Assembly (NCBI GenBank): GCA_021209225.1 | Contig: JAJOIW010000030.1 | Coordinates: 1 to 33,246 of the forward strand | DNA length: 33,246 nt | Direction of reading: 5' to 3' | Source of the DNA: Verrucomicrobiota bacterium | GTDB taxonomy: Bacteria; Verrucomicrobiota; Verrucomicrobiia; Limisphaerales; JAJOIW01 | Shown here: positions 9,341-18,205 of the stretch, piece by piece | Layout of the letters: each line of letters opens with the position of its first letter | Position numbering within the stretch: position 1 is the stretch's first letter | The notes under the pieces: generated by a model | What the model was told of the DNA's origin: nothing | The model's input: only the letters and a program-made list of their open reading frames with translations | Database searches by the model: none | Position numbers and translations under genes: made by a program

Positions 9341-10327
9341 AGTCTATGACTCCCATTTTTCAAAGGACTGTCCGTCATCGGGCATTCGGCCTGATTTTCA
9401 TGATATGTATTGCGGTTGTTGGGGTGGGGTGTTTTGAGCGATCCTTTTTAACCTGGGCGAACTGGAAGGACATCCTGGTGCGATGTGCTCCGACGGCCAT
9501 CGTTGCCTGCGGAGTCATGACCGTCATATTGACAGGGGAGATTGATATTTCCACTGGATCTCTGATGGCATTGTCAGCCTCCGTGATGGGAATCGTCATG
9601 TCGGGTGATCATCTGGGTTGGAGTCCATGGATAGGGGTTCCGATCACTATCCTGACCGGGGCATGTGTCGGCGCAGTCACTGGTCTGCTTGTGGACCTGG
9701 GGGAATGTTCCATCCATCATTGTCACTTTGGGTTGGCTGGCGAGTTTCAGAGGACTGACCACTTTGCTTATGCGTGGGGGGAACATCGGAAACCTGCCTG
9801 ATGGGCTGGTGGAGGCGGCCAAGCGAGGGTATTTGGGGATTCCATTGTCCATCTGGGTGGCAGTAGTCGTTATAAGTGCCACTGGGTTCATCCTCCATAA
9901 ACTGCCACTGGGCTGGAGAATCAAGGCGGTTGGCAGTTGTCGGCATTCCGCAGAGATGCTTGGACTGAATACGCGCAGGATACGATTTTTCACCTTTGTA
10001 TACACAGGCATACTGACAGCTGTTGCGACACTGATCGAAGTTCCGAGGTTGCCTCGGATAGAAGCGGGTATTGGGGTTGGGTTTGAATTGCTGGTCGTGA
10101 CCTGTGTGGTTGTTGGAGGGGTTTCCATATCTGGCGGGCGGGGAAATTTATGCGCGGTAATGTTCGCTGTGCTTCTGATGACGCTCATTCGTCCCATGCT
10201 CACTTTCTTGAATATTGGCGATGCGGCGGAGAAGTGGACGCGGGCGGTTCAGGGCTGCTTTATTCTGGTGGCTGTGGTTTGGGACGCCATCCATCACAAA
10301 TGGAATGCAAAGGAGAATTCCAGATGA
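9337..10327 (+). CDS. Sugar ABC transporter permease 1 (CUT2/RbsC type), frameshifted
   Basis: This is an inner-membrane permease of the BPD_transp_2 family. The first frame (start 9337) has the family motif LTGEIDISTGSLMALSASVM. The second frame, running to 10327, has VPSIIVTLGWLASFRG, then GLNTRRIRFFTFVYTG, and the conserved VVVGGVSISGGRGNLCAV. The frame changes at about 9690-9700; removing one G joins them as LLVTWGNVPSIIVTLG, the expected sequence, giving about 330 residues. The start overlaps the ATPase stop and the stop overlaps the next permease start, both as ATGA. It would pair with the second permease to form the channel. The substrate is likely rhamnose by context. Confidence 0.85.
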
Positions 10328-11308
10328 AATGTCCGACATGGAAGGTTTCTCAGGAGGCTGCTTTGGTGGCATTACTGGGTATCGTCATGCTGACTGGGGT
10401 TTTATTAATTCCCGGGTTTGCTGAATGGAGGACGCAGATGTTTCTTTCCCGTCAGGTATGGGAGATCGCGTGGATTTCCATACCCATGACGTGCATCATC
10501 CTCACCGGGGGAATTGATCTCTCCGTTGGATCCATCATGGGATTGAGTGCAACCAGCTTCGGGTTGACTTTTCAGAAAACCCAGAACCTCACATTGGCCT
10601 GCCTGGCTTCTTTGCTCACCGGGCTCTTTTGTGGTGCAGTCAATGGATTATTCATCGCCCGGTGGAAACTTCATCCATTGATTGTGACCCTGGCGACATT
10701 TGCCACATTCCGCGGGATAGCCGAAGGTGTGAGTCAAGGCCGGTCCTTTTCAGGATTTCCGGATATATTTTTCTGGTTTGGTCGTGGAAATATTGCAGGC
10801 ATCCCACCGGCAGGCGTGGGATACATCATACTGACTGGAATTGCATTGCTGGTGCTTCATCGGTTTTATGTGGGTAAAAATTTATATGCGATTGGTTTGA
10901 ACAGAGTGGCATCAGGATTTTCCGGGGTCCCGGTCAGAATGACGGAATTTTTTTTTATATATGGGATCCGGACTGGTATCCGGGGCGGCAACAATCATCT
11001 ATATTTCCAGGTTCAATACTGCCAAGGCGGATGCAGGGATGGGGATTGAGCTGGATGTGATTACGGCGGTTGTTGTGGGTGGGACCTCCATATTCGGAGG
11101 AAGGGGAACGCTGATAGGAACGGTATTGGGGGTGATGCTCATTCATGAGACAAAAATGCTTGTGGGGAGATACTGGCAGGTGGAGGAACTGAAAACAATT
11201 CTGGTGGGATTCATGTTGATTGGGACAGTTTTATGCCATCGTTTTTTTGCCCTGCGCCCGGTTCGCTCCAGACAGGCGGCCGGCACATCCATCATCAGGA
11301 CACCATAA
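10324..11308 (+). CDS. Sugar ABC transporter permease 2 (CUT2/RbsC type), frameshifted
   Basis: The second permease of the same transporter. The first frame has the conserved LTGGIDLSVGSIMGLSA, then WKLHPLIVTLATFATFRG and GLNRVASGFSGVPV. It breaks in a run of nine T residues at 10948-10956. Eight T residues restore FFLYMGSGLVSGAA and lead into the C-terminal motif VVGGTSIFGGRGTLIGT, for about 328 residues in total. The long T run makes either a sequencing error or polymerase slippage likely. Several membrane segments are evident. The stop is followed after three bases by the symporter start. No periplasmic binding protein follows, which is unusual for a CUT2 operon. Confidence 0.85.
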
Positions 11309-11311
11309 TTT

Positions 11312-12546
11312 ATGAGACTCATCAGTTTATTCGGGATAGTTGTATTTATCTGCCTCGCATGGGGGCTCTCAGATAATCGTCGCAGATTCCCATGGCGGTG
11401 TGTTTTAAGCGGATTGGGACTTCAGATCGTTTTTGCATTGTTTATATTAAAATCCGCACCGGGACTGGCAATATTTGAAGGGGCACGCGAATTATCGGCA
11501 AAGGTTCTTGGATTTGCCAATGATGGAGCCGCGATGGTACTTGGGCCATTGGCCAATCCCGAATTGTTGGGGCAGGTATTTGGTGCTGAGAGGGGATTTA
11601 TTCTGGCGGTATCTATTTTTTCCACCATTGTATTTGTGTCAGCCATTTCATCATTGCTTTTTCATTGGGGCATATTGCAGCGCGTTGTCCAGGGACTGGC
11701 ATGGGTGATGAAGAGCACGATGCGCAGCAGTGGGAGTGAAAGCCTTGCGGCTGCAGCGAATATATTCATGGGTCAGACCGAGGCCCCTCTGGTGGTGAAA
11801 CCATATCTCAGCAAAATGACCCGGAGTGAGCTGATGTCACTTATGACGGGAGGCATGGCCACCATCGCTGGATCCGTTCTCGCCGTTTATGTTTCACTGG
11901 GAATGGATGCTGGCCACCTGATTACCGCATCTGTTTTAAGTGCACCTGGAGCACTGATGATGGCCAAGATATTCACTCCGGAAACGGACCTCAGTGAAAC
12001 GCCGCGGGGGCGCAGGTGGCAAGGGAACGAACCGCCATCAACAGTATCGATGCTTTATGCCTTGGGGCACGCGATGGGATCATGCTCACATTGAATGTGC
12101 TCGCCATGCTGGTGGCATTTGTAGCCACGATCGGATTATTCAACTTTATTCTTGCGGCACTGACATCGCTGTTTTGGAGTGATGGACTGACTGTCCAGAA
12201 TATTTTCGCATGGACCCAAGTTCCCTTTGCCTGGCTGATGGGGATTCCGGCTGAGGAATGTTCAGTCATTTCCAAAGCGCTGGGCGATCGGATTGTGTTT
12301 AATGAATTTCTGGGATATCAGGCACTGACCACCATGGAGGAGGGTCTATCAGATCGAGGCAGAACTCTTGCAGCGTATGCCTTGTGCGGCTTTGCAAATT
12401 TTGGCAGTATCGCCATACAAATCGGAGGCATAAGCCAATTGGCGCCGGATCGTCGGGTGGATCTTGCCAGATTGGGGTTGCGATCCATGGTGGCGGGGCT
12501 TCTGACCTGTTATTTGACCGCCGCCATTGTCGGAATCATTCTCTGA
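11312..12546 (+). CDS. CNT-family (NupC-like) nucleoside/solute symporter, frameshifted
   Basis: A concentrative nucleoside transporter-type membrane protein of about 411 residues. The N-terminal frame carries FVSAISSLLFHWGILQRVVQ, then SESLAAAANIFMGQTEAPLV, the core CNT signature, and the 'P-G-A-L-M' motif after VLSAP. The frame breaks at a G run (12006-12010). Six G residues instead of five restore it, and the second frame gives EECSVISKALGDRIVFNEFL, ALCGFANFGSIAIQIGGI and APDRRVDLARLGLRSM, the conserved CNT C-terminus. Known members import nucleosides with H+ or Na+. Here it sits directly behind the sugar ABC permeases, so it may be a second uptake route for the same pathway or simply be co-regulated. 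Substrate is not inferable from sequence alone. Confidence 0.87.
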
Positions 12547-12573
12547 AAATCATTTTATCAATCCATACATAAC

Positions 12574-13463
12574 ATGAATATCCTGGTCAAAATTGGGCTT
12601 TATCTGGCTGTTGTTGGGGTCACCGCGTTTTTTGCCTGGATGGGTTATCAGGAATCCCAGGCGATCCTGGCCCAGCCAAACCGCTTTGACAGCGAATTAA
12701 CATCCGTGCAGGGAGGACCCGCACGCGATGCGCAAAGCCTGATGGGAAAGGCCAGGATTCCAGTTCAGTGGTCTCCACAAACACTCCGGTGGGGGATGCA
12801 TCCCTGAATGACGGGAAGTCTGCCAGTGAGGCATCTGGAAATATCAACCCGGCAGGCAGCAAACGAACGGGCAGCCAATCAAAAATGATTCAATGGTTTT
12901 TGCTGGCGGCTGTAGGGCTTATCGCCACCGCATTTCTGATTGCCCGGGATGTGGCGGTGTTTTCAGCGGAAAAAGCTGTGGAGTTTGTGTATAATCTGGA
13001 GGGCGAAACCACTAAAAGTGAAAGTTATGAAGCGGCCGAGCAAGCCTGTTCGGAGGGAAGGTATCTGGATGCTATTGAGCTGATGAAGGCCTATTTCGCG
13101 GCCAACCCCCGGGATGTTTTTGCGGCACGGCGGGTGGCTGAGATATATGAAAAGGATCTTCAGAATTTTTCAGCGGCGGCTATGGAGTATGAGGATATTC
13201 TTCGTTTGCCACTTCCGGCTGTTCGTTGGAGCTGGATGGCCATTCACCTGTGCAATATCTACACAGGAAAACTGAACAACCAGGACAGGGCATTGGAACT
13301 TCTGCAGCAGATTGTCATCGAGCATCCCCAAACCCCGGCCGGGAAAAAAGCCCGGGAAAGATTGGAGATGCTCGGATATGAAATTGAAATTGTGGATGAG
13401 CCGGATGCGGCCCCGGAACCTGGCTCAGGCGCCATGCCGAAAGGTTTTAAACCGCGATCCTGA
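12574..13463 (+). CDS. Two-TM, TPR-like membrane protein, frameshifted
   Basis: Two adjacent frames read as one gene. The first has a membrane segment at residues about 4-24 and then YQESQAILAQPNRFDSELTS, and breaks at about 12743-12751. Adding one A to the short A run gives GKGQDSSSVVSTNTPVGD and the second frame. That frame has a low-complexity linker, a second membrane segment (MIQWFLLAAVGLIATAFLIA), and a helical region with TPR-like repeats: EAAEQACSEGRYLDAIELMK, FAARRVAEIYEKDLQNFSAA, and RALELLQQIVIEHPQTPAGK. The tail is acidic and Pro-rich. TPR regions normally bind proteins; the partner is unknown. The gene lies between the symporter and the PQQ protein, which starts 28 bases later, so the three may be cotranscribed. 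I do not recognise a named family. Confidence 0.65.
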
Positions 13464-13490
13464 GCCCCCCAATGGATTGGAATATCAGCC

Positions 13491-14929
13491 GTGATTCAGA
13501 TCAATAAACTGCTGGAGTCCTTCATAACCGGGATGATTTTTCTGCTCCCGCTGTCTGGCCGGACCTCTGATCCAAGTTGGGATCAGTTCCGTGGGCCGAA
13601 TGGGAATGGAGTCAGCGAAGAGTGCAGAATACCTGAACATTTGTCCAATAGGACTCCAGCCTGGAGAATCGCATCGGGATCAGGTCATTCGTCCCCATGT
13701 CTCTTTGGGAATTGCCTGATTCTGACCTCCTTTGAATCGAACCGCTGGCACGTCCGGAGCTATCAGCAGGCAACAGGTCAGGTATTGTGGGATTGGTCCG
13801 TCGAAGCCCGCGAAGTGGAGCGGGGTCACCGCAACGGGAGTCCAGCTGCCAGTTCAGTCGCTATAGGAGAGGATGGTGAACTGGTGGCGTACTCGGGAGC
13901 CTTCGGGTTGAGTCTGCCTATCTCCCGGGGGGGGAGTTACTTTGGGCTCTGCCACTGCCAACACCTGTCACACAGCATGGAGCCGGGACCTCACCGGTGC
14001 TGGCTGGCGATCGTCTCATTCTTTGCCTCGACCAGGACATCCATTCTTATATTCTCTGTGTGAACCGGCATACCGGGCACGAAATATGGAGGAAGAGTCG
14101 GCCAGGATTCCGGCGTGGATTCTCCACACCACTGGTGTTGAATCACCGGAACCAGCCTATGGGAGTTCTGGTCGCGGGCACATTGCGCGCGGTCTGCTAC
14201 GACCTGATTGATGGAACTGAGAAATGGTCTGTTTCCGGACTGCCAAACGAACTGTGCGCGACCCCGGTTCTCGCGAACAATAAAATTTTCATCTCTGGAT
14301 GGACAGCGGGGGCAGGGGTCTCCAGATTGCCGGATTTCTCTGAACTTCTCCAGATCGGAGATGCCAATCACGACGGGGTGCTTTCCCGGGAAGAAGCGCC
14401 AGCGGGAAGTCCAGCTCAAATGCATTTTCCCTATGTGGATGCTGATAAAGACGGCGAGATCACCGCTGGAGAGTATGAATCCCTGATAGAGATATTCCGC
14501 AAATCTGAAAATGCATTACTGGCGGTCGAATGGGATGGGGAGGAGAAAAAGGCTTCCCCCCGCATTGCATGGAAACAGCAGCGCGGACTTCCCTATGTTC
14601 CATCCCCGCTTGCCTACCGGGACCACCTGTACCTGGTCAGGAATGGAGGAATGGTCAGTTGTTTTCAGCAATTGGATGGCACCATTGAATATCTCCAGGA
14701 AAGACTGGGGACAGTTGGAGATTACTATGCTTCGCCCGTAGCTGGAGATGGGAAAATTCTCTTCTGTTCTCAATCCGGAGTCGTGACCACGATTGAAGCG
14801 GGCGGTGATTTTCGGGTATTGGATACCTGGGATACGGGTGAACCCATCTATGCCACACCCGCTCTGAGCCGGGAGTTTATCTTTGTGAGAACGAACCAAT
14901 CCTTGATGGCCATCCCCCTTGATCAATGA
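13491..14929 (+). CDS. Exported PQQ-repeat beta-propeller protein with two EF-hands, frameshifted
   Basis: The protein starts with a signal peptide-like segment from a GTG at 13491. Then comes DQFRGPNGNGVSE, the hallmark of PQQ-like propeller proteins abundant in Planctomycetes and Verrucomicrobia. The first frame reaches VAYSGAFGL at about 13910. Two small indels (about 13912 and the G8 run near 13930-13937) separate it from a second frame that reads GELLWALPLPTPVTQHGAGT, CLDQDIHSYILCVNRHTG and FRRGFSTPLV. Two calcium-type EF-hand loops interrupt the propeller: DANHDGVLSREE and DADKDGEITAGE. More blades follow, including YLVRNGGMVSCF, FCSQSGVVTTIE and FVRTNQSLMAIP. About 480 residues in all. 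Whether it binds PQQ or only has the fold is unknown; many such proteins are not dehydrogenases. Confidence 0.82.
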
Positions 14930-15018
14930 TTTACGTTAAGCGGGCGGAAGTGGATATGCCCTTTCCCGCGGGATACGTTCAGATCAGCCCGGAGACAGGT
15001 GGATAAGGTTTCTGTCTT

Positions 15019-15687
15019 TTATGGTTGGCTGGTTTCCAGTCCAGCTTTTTCCCATCCGGAATACCCGCCATCCAGGTGGTAAATTTTTTCAAAGCCCAAC
15101 GACTTGAAAACCGTCAGCGCTTGCGTGCTGCGCCCGCCGGACTGGCAGTGAATCAAATACTTTTTATCGCGGGACAGCTTTTTCAGGTTGTCTGAGAATT
15201 CGCTGGCACGGAAATCAATATTGATCGCAGCTGGGATCATTCCTTTGGCGACCTCCCCTGGAGTGCGGAGGTCCAGAACAACCACGTCGGGATTCTCCAC
15301 CAACAGCGTCGCCGCCTGGGTGGCGTCCACATGAATTTCCTCCATCGCTTTTTTCGCCTGGCTCACCAGATTGCTGGTTGTTTCAGCGACTGACTGTTGG
15401 ACAGAACTGAGGTCTTCAACTGGGCGGGAATTGCCGGCTGGCATGGGGGGAACCGGCAGTATCCCAGGTTTTTGCGCTGATTCCGCCATGGTCTGGCTGG
15501 ATGGGGCGGCCTGATTCAATGCCGGGGCAGGGGTGGATGATGTCACTGCCTCGACGGACACTTCATTCGTACTTGTCCCCAGCTCATTTCCAGCTGATGA
15601 ATCAGTGTTTTTGCTGCAAGCACTTCCAACAATCAGAGTAGTTGTCAGGCTGAGCCCAAGGATTATGTTTTTCCCATTTATATTCAT
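15019..15687 (-). CDS. Rhodanese-domain lipoprotein
   Basis: The C-terminal 110 residues form a single rhodanese domain: VVVLDLRTPGEVAKGMIPAA, then the active-site loop HCQSGGRST with the catalytic Cys, and GFEKIYHLDGGYSGW. Rhodaneses move sulfane sulfur or hold a persulfide. The ATG at 15687 gives a signal peptide ending GSAC, a loose lipobox; ATGs at 15714 and 15711 would lengthen the N-terminus. Between signal and domain lie about 100 residues rich in Ser, Ala, Pro and Gln, probably a flexible tether, then a predicted helix (NLVSQAKKAMEEIHVD). The protein would therefore sit outside the cytoplasmic membrane. It is convergent with the PQQ gene, with 89 bases between stops and no obvious terminator. 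The sulfur donor and acceptor are unknown. Confidence 0.85.
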   Translation of the reverse strand: MNINGKNIILGLSLTTTLIVGSACSKNTDSSAGNELGTSTNEVSVEAVTSSTPAPALNQAAPSSQTMAESAQKPGILPVPPMPAGNSRPVEDLSSVQQSVAETTSNLVSQAKKAMEEIHVDATQAATLLVENPDVVVLDLRTPGEVAKGMIPAAINIDFRASEFSDNLKKLSRDKKYLIHCQSGGRSTQALTVFKSLGFEKIYHLDGGYSGWEKAGLETSQP

Positions 15688-15861
15688 CACTTCAGATATT
15701 TTCGTCTTCATCATGCGATGAGTTTTCGGGGTGTAAAGCATGTTTGCTGGGAACCCGGCAATTTTCAGCGCATCTTCAATGATTTTGAGCAGAAGGATTG
15801 TGCGGTGTGGCACCTCTGTGCAGGTTATCAGTCGCACTGGCGGGGTGATTTTCCAGGTCTC

Positions 15862-16040
15862 TCATCTCTGGATTCGGGATAACCACATGAACTGTGTCCC
15901 TTTCAATGCATCGGACCTGTTGGAAATCGAATCGGGAGCAGCCAATTTTCCCTGCACCTCCGGAACCTCCACCCCACCACCGCTTTCCTGCCCGAATACA
16001 TCCATGCCACCACCGGGCCGCGAAATAAAATTCCAAACAT
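15862..16040 (-). CDS. Possible small membrane protein, frameshifted, weak
   Basis: From an ATG at 16040 one frame reads MFGILFRGPVVAWMYSGRKA, like a short membrane segment. After a possible indel in the GGTGGTGGGGTGG stretch near 15970-15980 another frame reads VEVPEVQGKLAAPDSISNRS and ends LSRIQR with a stop at 15862. Joined, this would be about 60 residues. The open frames are otherwise unremarkable and a hairpin with a T run lies just upstream, so this may not be a gene at all. Confidence 0.2.
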
Positions 16041-16052
16041 CCCCAGAATAAA

Positions 16053-16097
16053 CAAAAAAACACCTGCGGCCGTCCATTCTGCCAGGTGTCATTTTTT
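16053..16097. terminator. Bidirectional terminator-like hairpin
   Basis: A seven-base-pair stem ACACCTG (16060-16066) / CAGGTGT (16083-16089) is flanked by seven A residues on the left and six T residues on the right, so it could act as an intrinsic terminator in either direction. No obvious gene ends here on either strand, which makes it an orphan. Confidence 0.45.
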
Positions 16098-16422
16098 ATG
16101 TCCTCCGTTCTCCATTGATCCGTCTGGAGAGATTTTTGTGAGGTTTTGGCGACAGAATGAGCACGAATGCCACGGATGGATTTCCCACCCTGAATCCAGG
16201 ATGCGAATTTTACAGGAAATTCATTGGCTTAAGGCTTTGGTTTGTTGTTTATTGGTTCATGCCTGCGCTGGATTGTCCGACATGTGTCCGGATTTCAGCG
16301 CAGGCAAAAAGATCAGGAAACAGCTGGGTTTGACATTGGCTTTTGAACCGATATGATCCTCGCCGTTTCCATGCCTGACCAGGCCGTTTGAACGAAGACA
16401 GCCCAACAGAAATCAAGTTACC
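16098..16422. other. Non-coding leader region upstream of the pilus/secretion genes
   Basis: No convincing gene. A 72-codon frame at 16138-16356 has no recognisable feature. The stretch CACGAATGCCACGGATGGATTT is like short dispersed sequences I associate with verrucomicrobial genomes, a memory-based remark only. The region must contain the promoter of the PilB gene at 16423 but I cannot point to clear hexamers. Confidence 0.35.
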
Positions 16423-18138
16423 GTGGCTAGCTCTGACGATTATCTATTAGAAAATTTGGTCGAGCTGGGATTTGTGACCCAACAACAGGTCGAAAATGCC
16501 CAACTCGATGCGGACTCCACCGGCGATGGTGTCGTCGACACACTCGTTAAAAGCGACGTGTTGCGCACACTCGACCTTGCACATGCCAAAGCGGCCTACT
16601 TCGGAAAGGAGTATGTCAACTTAGGTGAACTGAGACTGAGCGATGAAGTGATTGCTTCGGTGCCCAGACACCTGGCAAAAAAATACCGGGCAGTGCCAGT
16701 CTTTGCAACAGAAGGGGAAATTACGGTGGCCATTGCTGATCCGTCGGATCTTGAGGCTATTGATGGCCTGGAGCAGAGTCTGAACGCCGTCGTCAACGTC
16801 AATATCGCCACGGAGCAGGACATCGAAGAAAGCCTCAACCGGTATTACGAGTCCAACGACGAAGGGGTTGCCAAAATGATTCAGGACATCACTGAAGGCA
16901 ACGTTGGTGAGATGACCCTGTCTGACATTGGCAATCTGGCAGATGATGGCGGGGAACTGGATGCCGATACTCCGATCATACGCCTGGTCAGCCAGATTAT
17001 ACTGGACGCTTACAAGATTGGCGCCTCGGATATTCACCTGGAACCAATGGAACATGAGTTCCGCATCCGATACCGCATTGACGGGGTGTGCATGGCGCAG
17101 CCCAGCCCTCCGAGACGTCTTTTTCCCCCTATCATCAGCCGCCTTAAAATCATGGCGAAGATGAAGATCGACGAGAAACGGATTCCCCAGGATGGTCGTA
17201 TTCAGACGCCTGTGGCCGGTGGGAAAACCATCGATCTCCGTGTCAGCTGCCTTCCCACCTCCCACGGTGAAAGTATCGTCATGCGTATCCTCGACAAAGA
17301 GGGACTGAAGCTCGGCCTGGCTGAACTGGGATTTTTTGCGGATGACCAGTTGACTTTTGAGCGTTTGATCAGTCTGCCGGATGGCATTCTGCTTGTGACC
17401 GGTCCAACGGGATCAGGAAAAACCACCACACTTTACTCCTGCCTGAACTTCATCAACAAACCCGACAGAAAAATTATCACCGTTGAGGATCCGGTGGAAT
17501 ATCAGCTTGCTGGAATCAACCAGGTCCAAGTCAATAATGATATCAAGTTCACATTCTCTGCGGCGTTGAGAGCCATGTTGCGACAAGCCCCGAACATCAT
17601 TATGCTCGGGGAGATCCGGGATTTGGAAACCGCATCTATTGCTATGCAGGCATCCATCACGGGCCACCTGGTTTTCTCCACACTGCACACGAATGATGCT
17701 CCCAGTGCCGTGACCCGACTTGTCGACATGGGGATCAAGCCGTTCCTGGTGGCTTCCGCGGCTCGAGGCCTCATGGCGCAACGACTGGTGCGGAAAGTCT
17801 GCAAAAGTTGTGCAGAAAAATCTCTTCCACCCAAGGAGGATCTGGAAATGCTCGGTATCAATTTGGATGAAATCGAAAATGCCAACTTCACACACGGCAA
17901 AGGCTGCTCGGTCTGCAATAAAACCGGTTACAAAGGTCGATTCGGTCTTTTCGAGGTTTTTGTTCTCAATGACGACTCCAGGCGCCTGATTTTCCGGAAT
18001 GCAACCGCCAACGAATTGCGCGCCCACGCCAGAGCAATTGGAATGCGGACACTCCGGGAGGACGGCATCAGAAAGGCCATAGCAGGCGCAACGACCACAC
18101 GTGCCGTCATCCGCGCTACCGCCACCGACTCCCACTGA
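16423..18138 (+). CDS. pilB: PilB/GspE-type assembly ATPase, copy 1
   Basis: This 571-residue cytoplasmic ATPase powers extension of type IV pili or type II pseudopili. It starts at a GTG without a strong ribosome site. Residues about 1-145 are the N-terminal GspE/MshE domain (YLLENLVELGFVTQQQVENA, DPSDLEAIDGLEQSLN). The core follows with ASDIHLEPMEHEFRIRYRID, Walker A GPTGSGKTTT at about 327-336, VEDPVEYQL, and Walker B IIMLGEIRD near 393-401 followed by ITGHLVFSTLHTND. The zinc tetracysteine site is present: C460-x2-C463 and C495-x2-C498. The segment before Walker B is RQAPN, where family members, including copy 2 here, usually have RQDPD. It opens an operon-like run with PilT, a second PilB and PilC. 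I infer it is active but diverged. Confidence 0.92.
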   Translation: MASSDDYLLENLVELGFVTQQQVENAQLDADSTGDGVVDTLVKSDVLRTLDLAHAKAAYFGKEYVNLGELRLSDEVIASVPRHLAKKYRAVPVFATEGEITVAIADPSDLEAIDGLEQSLNAVVNVNIATEQDIEESLNRYYESNDEGVAKMIQDITEGNVGEMTLSDIGNLADDGGELDADTPIIRLVSQIILDAYKIGASDIHLEPMEHEFRIRYRIDGVCMAQPSPPRRLFPPIISRLKIMAKMKIDEKRIPQDGRIQTPVAGGKTIDLRVSCLPTSHGESIVMRILDKEGLKLGLAELGFFADDQLTFERLISLPDGILLVTGPTGSGKTTTLYSCLNFINKPDRKIITVEDPVEYQLAGINQVQVNNDIKFTFSAALRAMLRQAPNIIMLGEIRDLETASIAMQASITGHLVFSTLHTNDAPSAVTRLVDMGIKPFLVASAARGLMAQRLVRKVCKSCAEKSLPPKEDLEMLGINLDEIENANFTHGKGCSVCNKTGYKGRFGLFEVFVLNDDSRRLIFRNATANELRAHARAIGMRTLREDGIRKAIAGATTTRAVIRATATDSH

Positions 18139-18170
18139 TAAAAAAAGCTGTCGTCGCAATTTATCACTTT

Positions 18171-18197
18171 TTGACTTCAATAATCAGCATATAGAAT
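18171..18197 (+). promoter_or_regulatory. Candidate promoter upstream of pilT
   Basis: TTGACT at 18171-18176 resembles a sigma-70 -35 box and TAGAAT at 18192-18197 a -10 box, but the spacing is 15 bases, shorter than ideal. Transcription would begin almost at the ATG at 18206; it would leave a short leader if translation begins at the second in-frame ATG (18218). Confidence 0.3.
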
Positions 18198-18205
18198 AAA
18201 CGAGT

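Noticed and set aside
9574-10203. 209-residue minus-strand frame opposite permease 1
   Set aside because: It is antisense of a conserved permease and has low-complexity composition.
15994-16020. CCACC-rich stretch that looked like a short tandem repeat
   Set aside because: The repeats are irregular and few; there is no array and no CRISPR-like spacing.
17413-18180. 255-residue minus-strand frame opposite PilB copy 1
   Set aside because: It is a shadow of the strongly conserved ATPase gene with no domain or start signal of its own.
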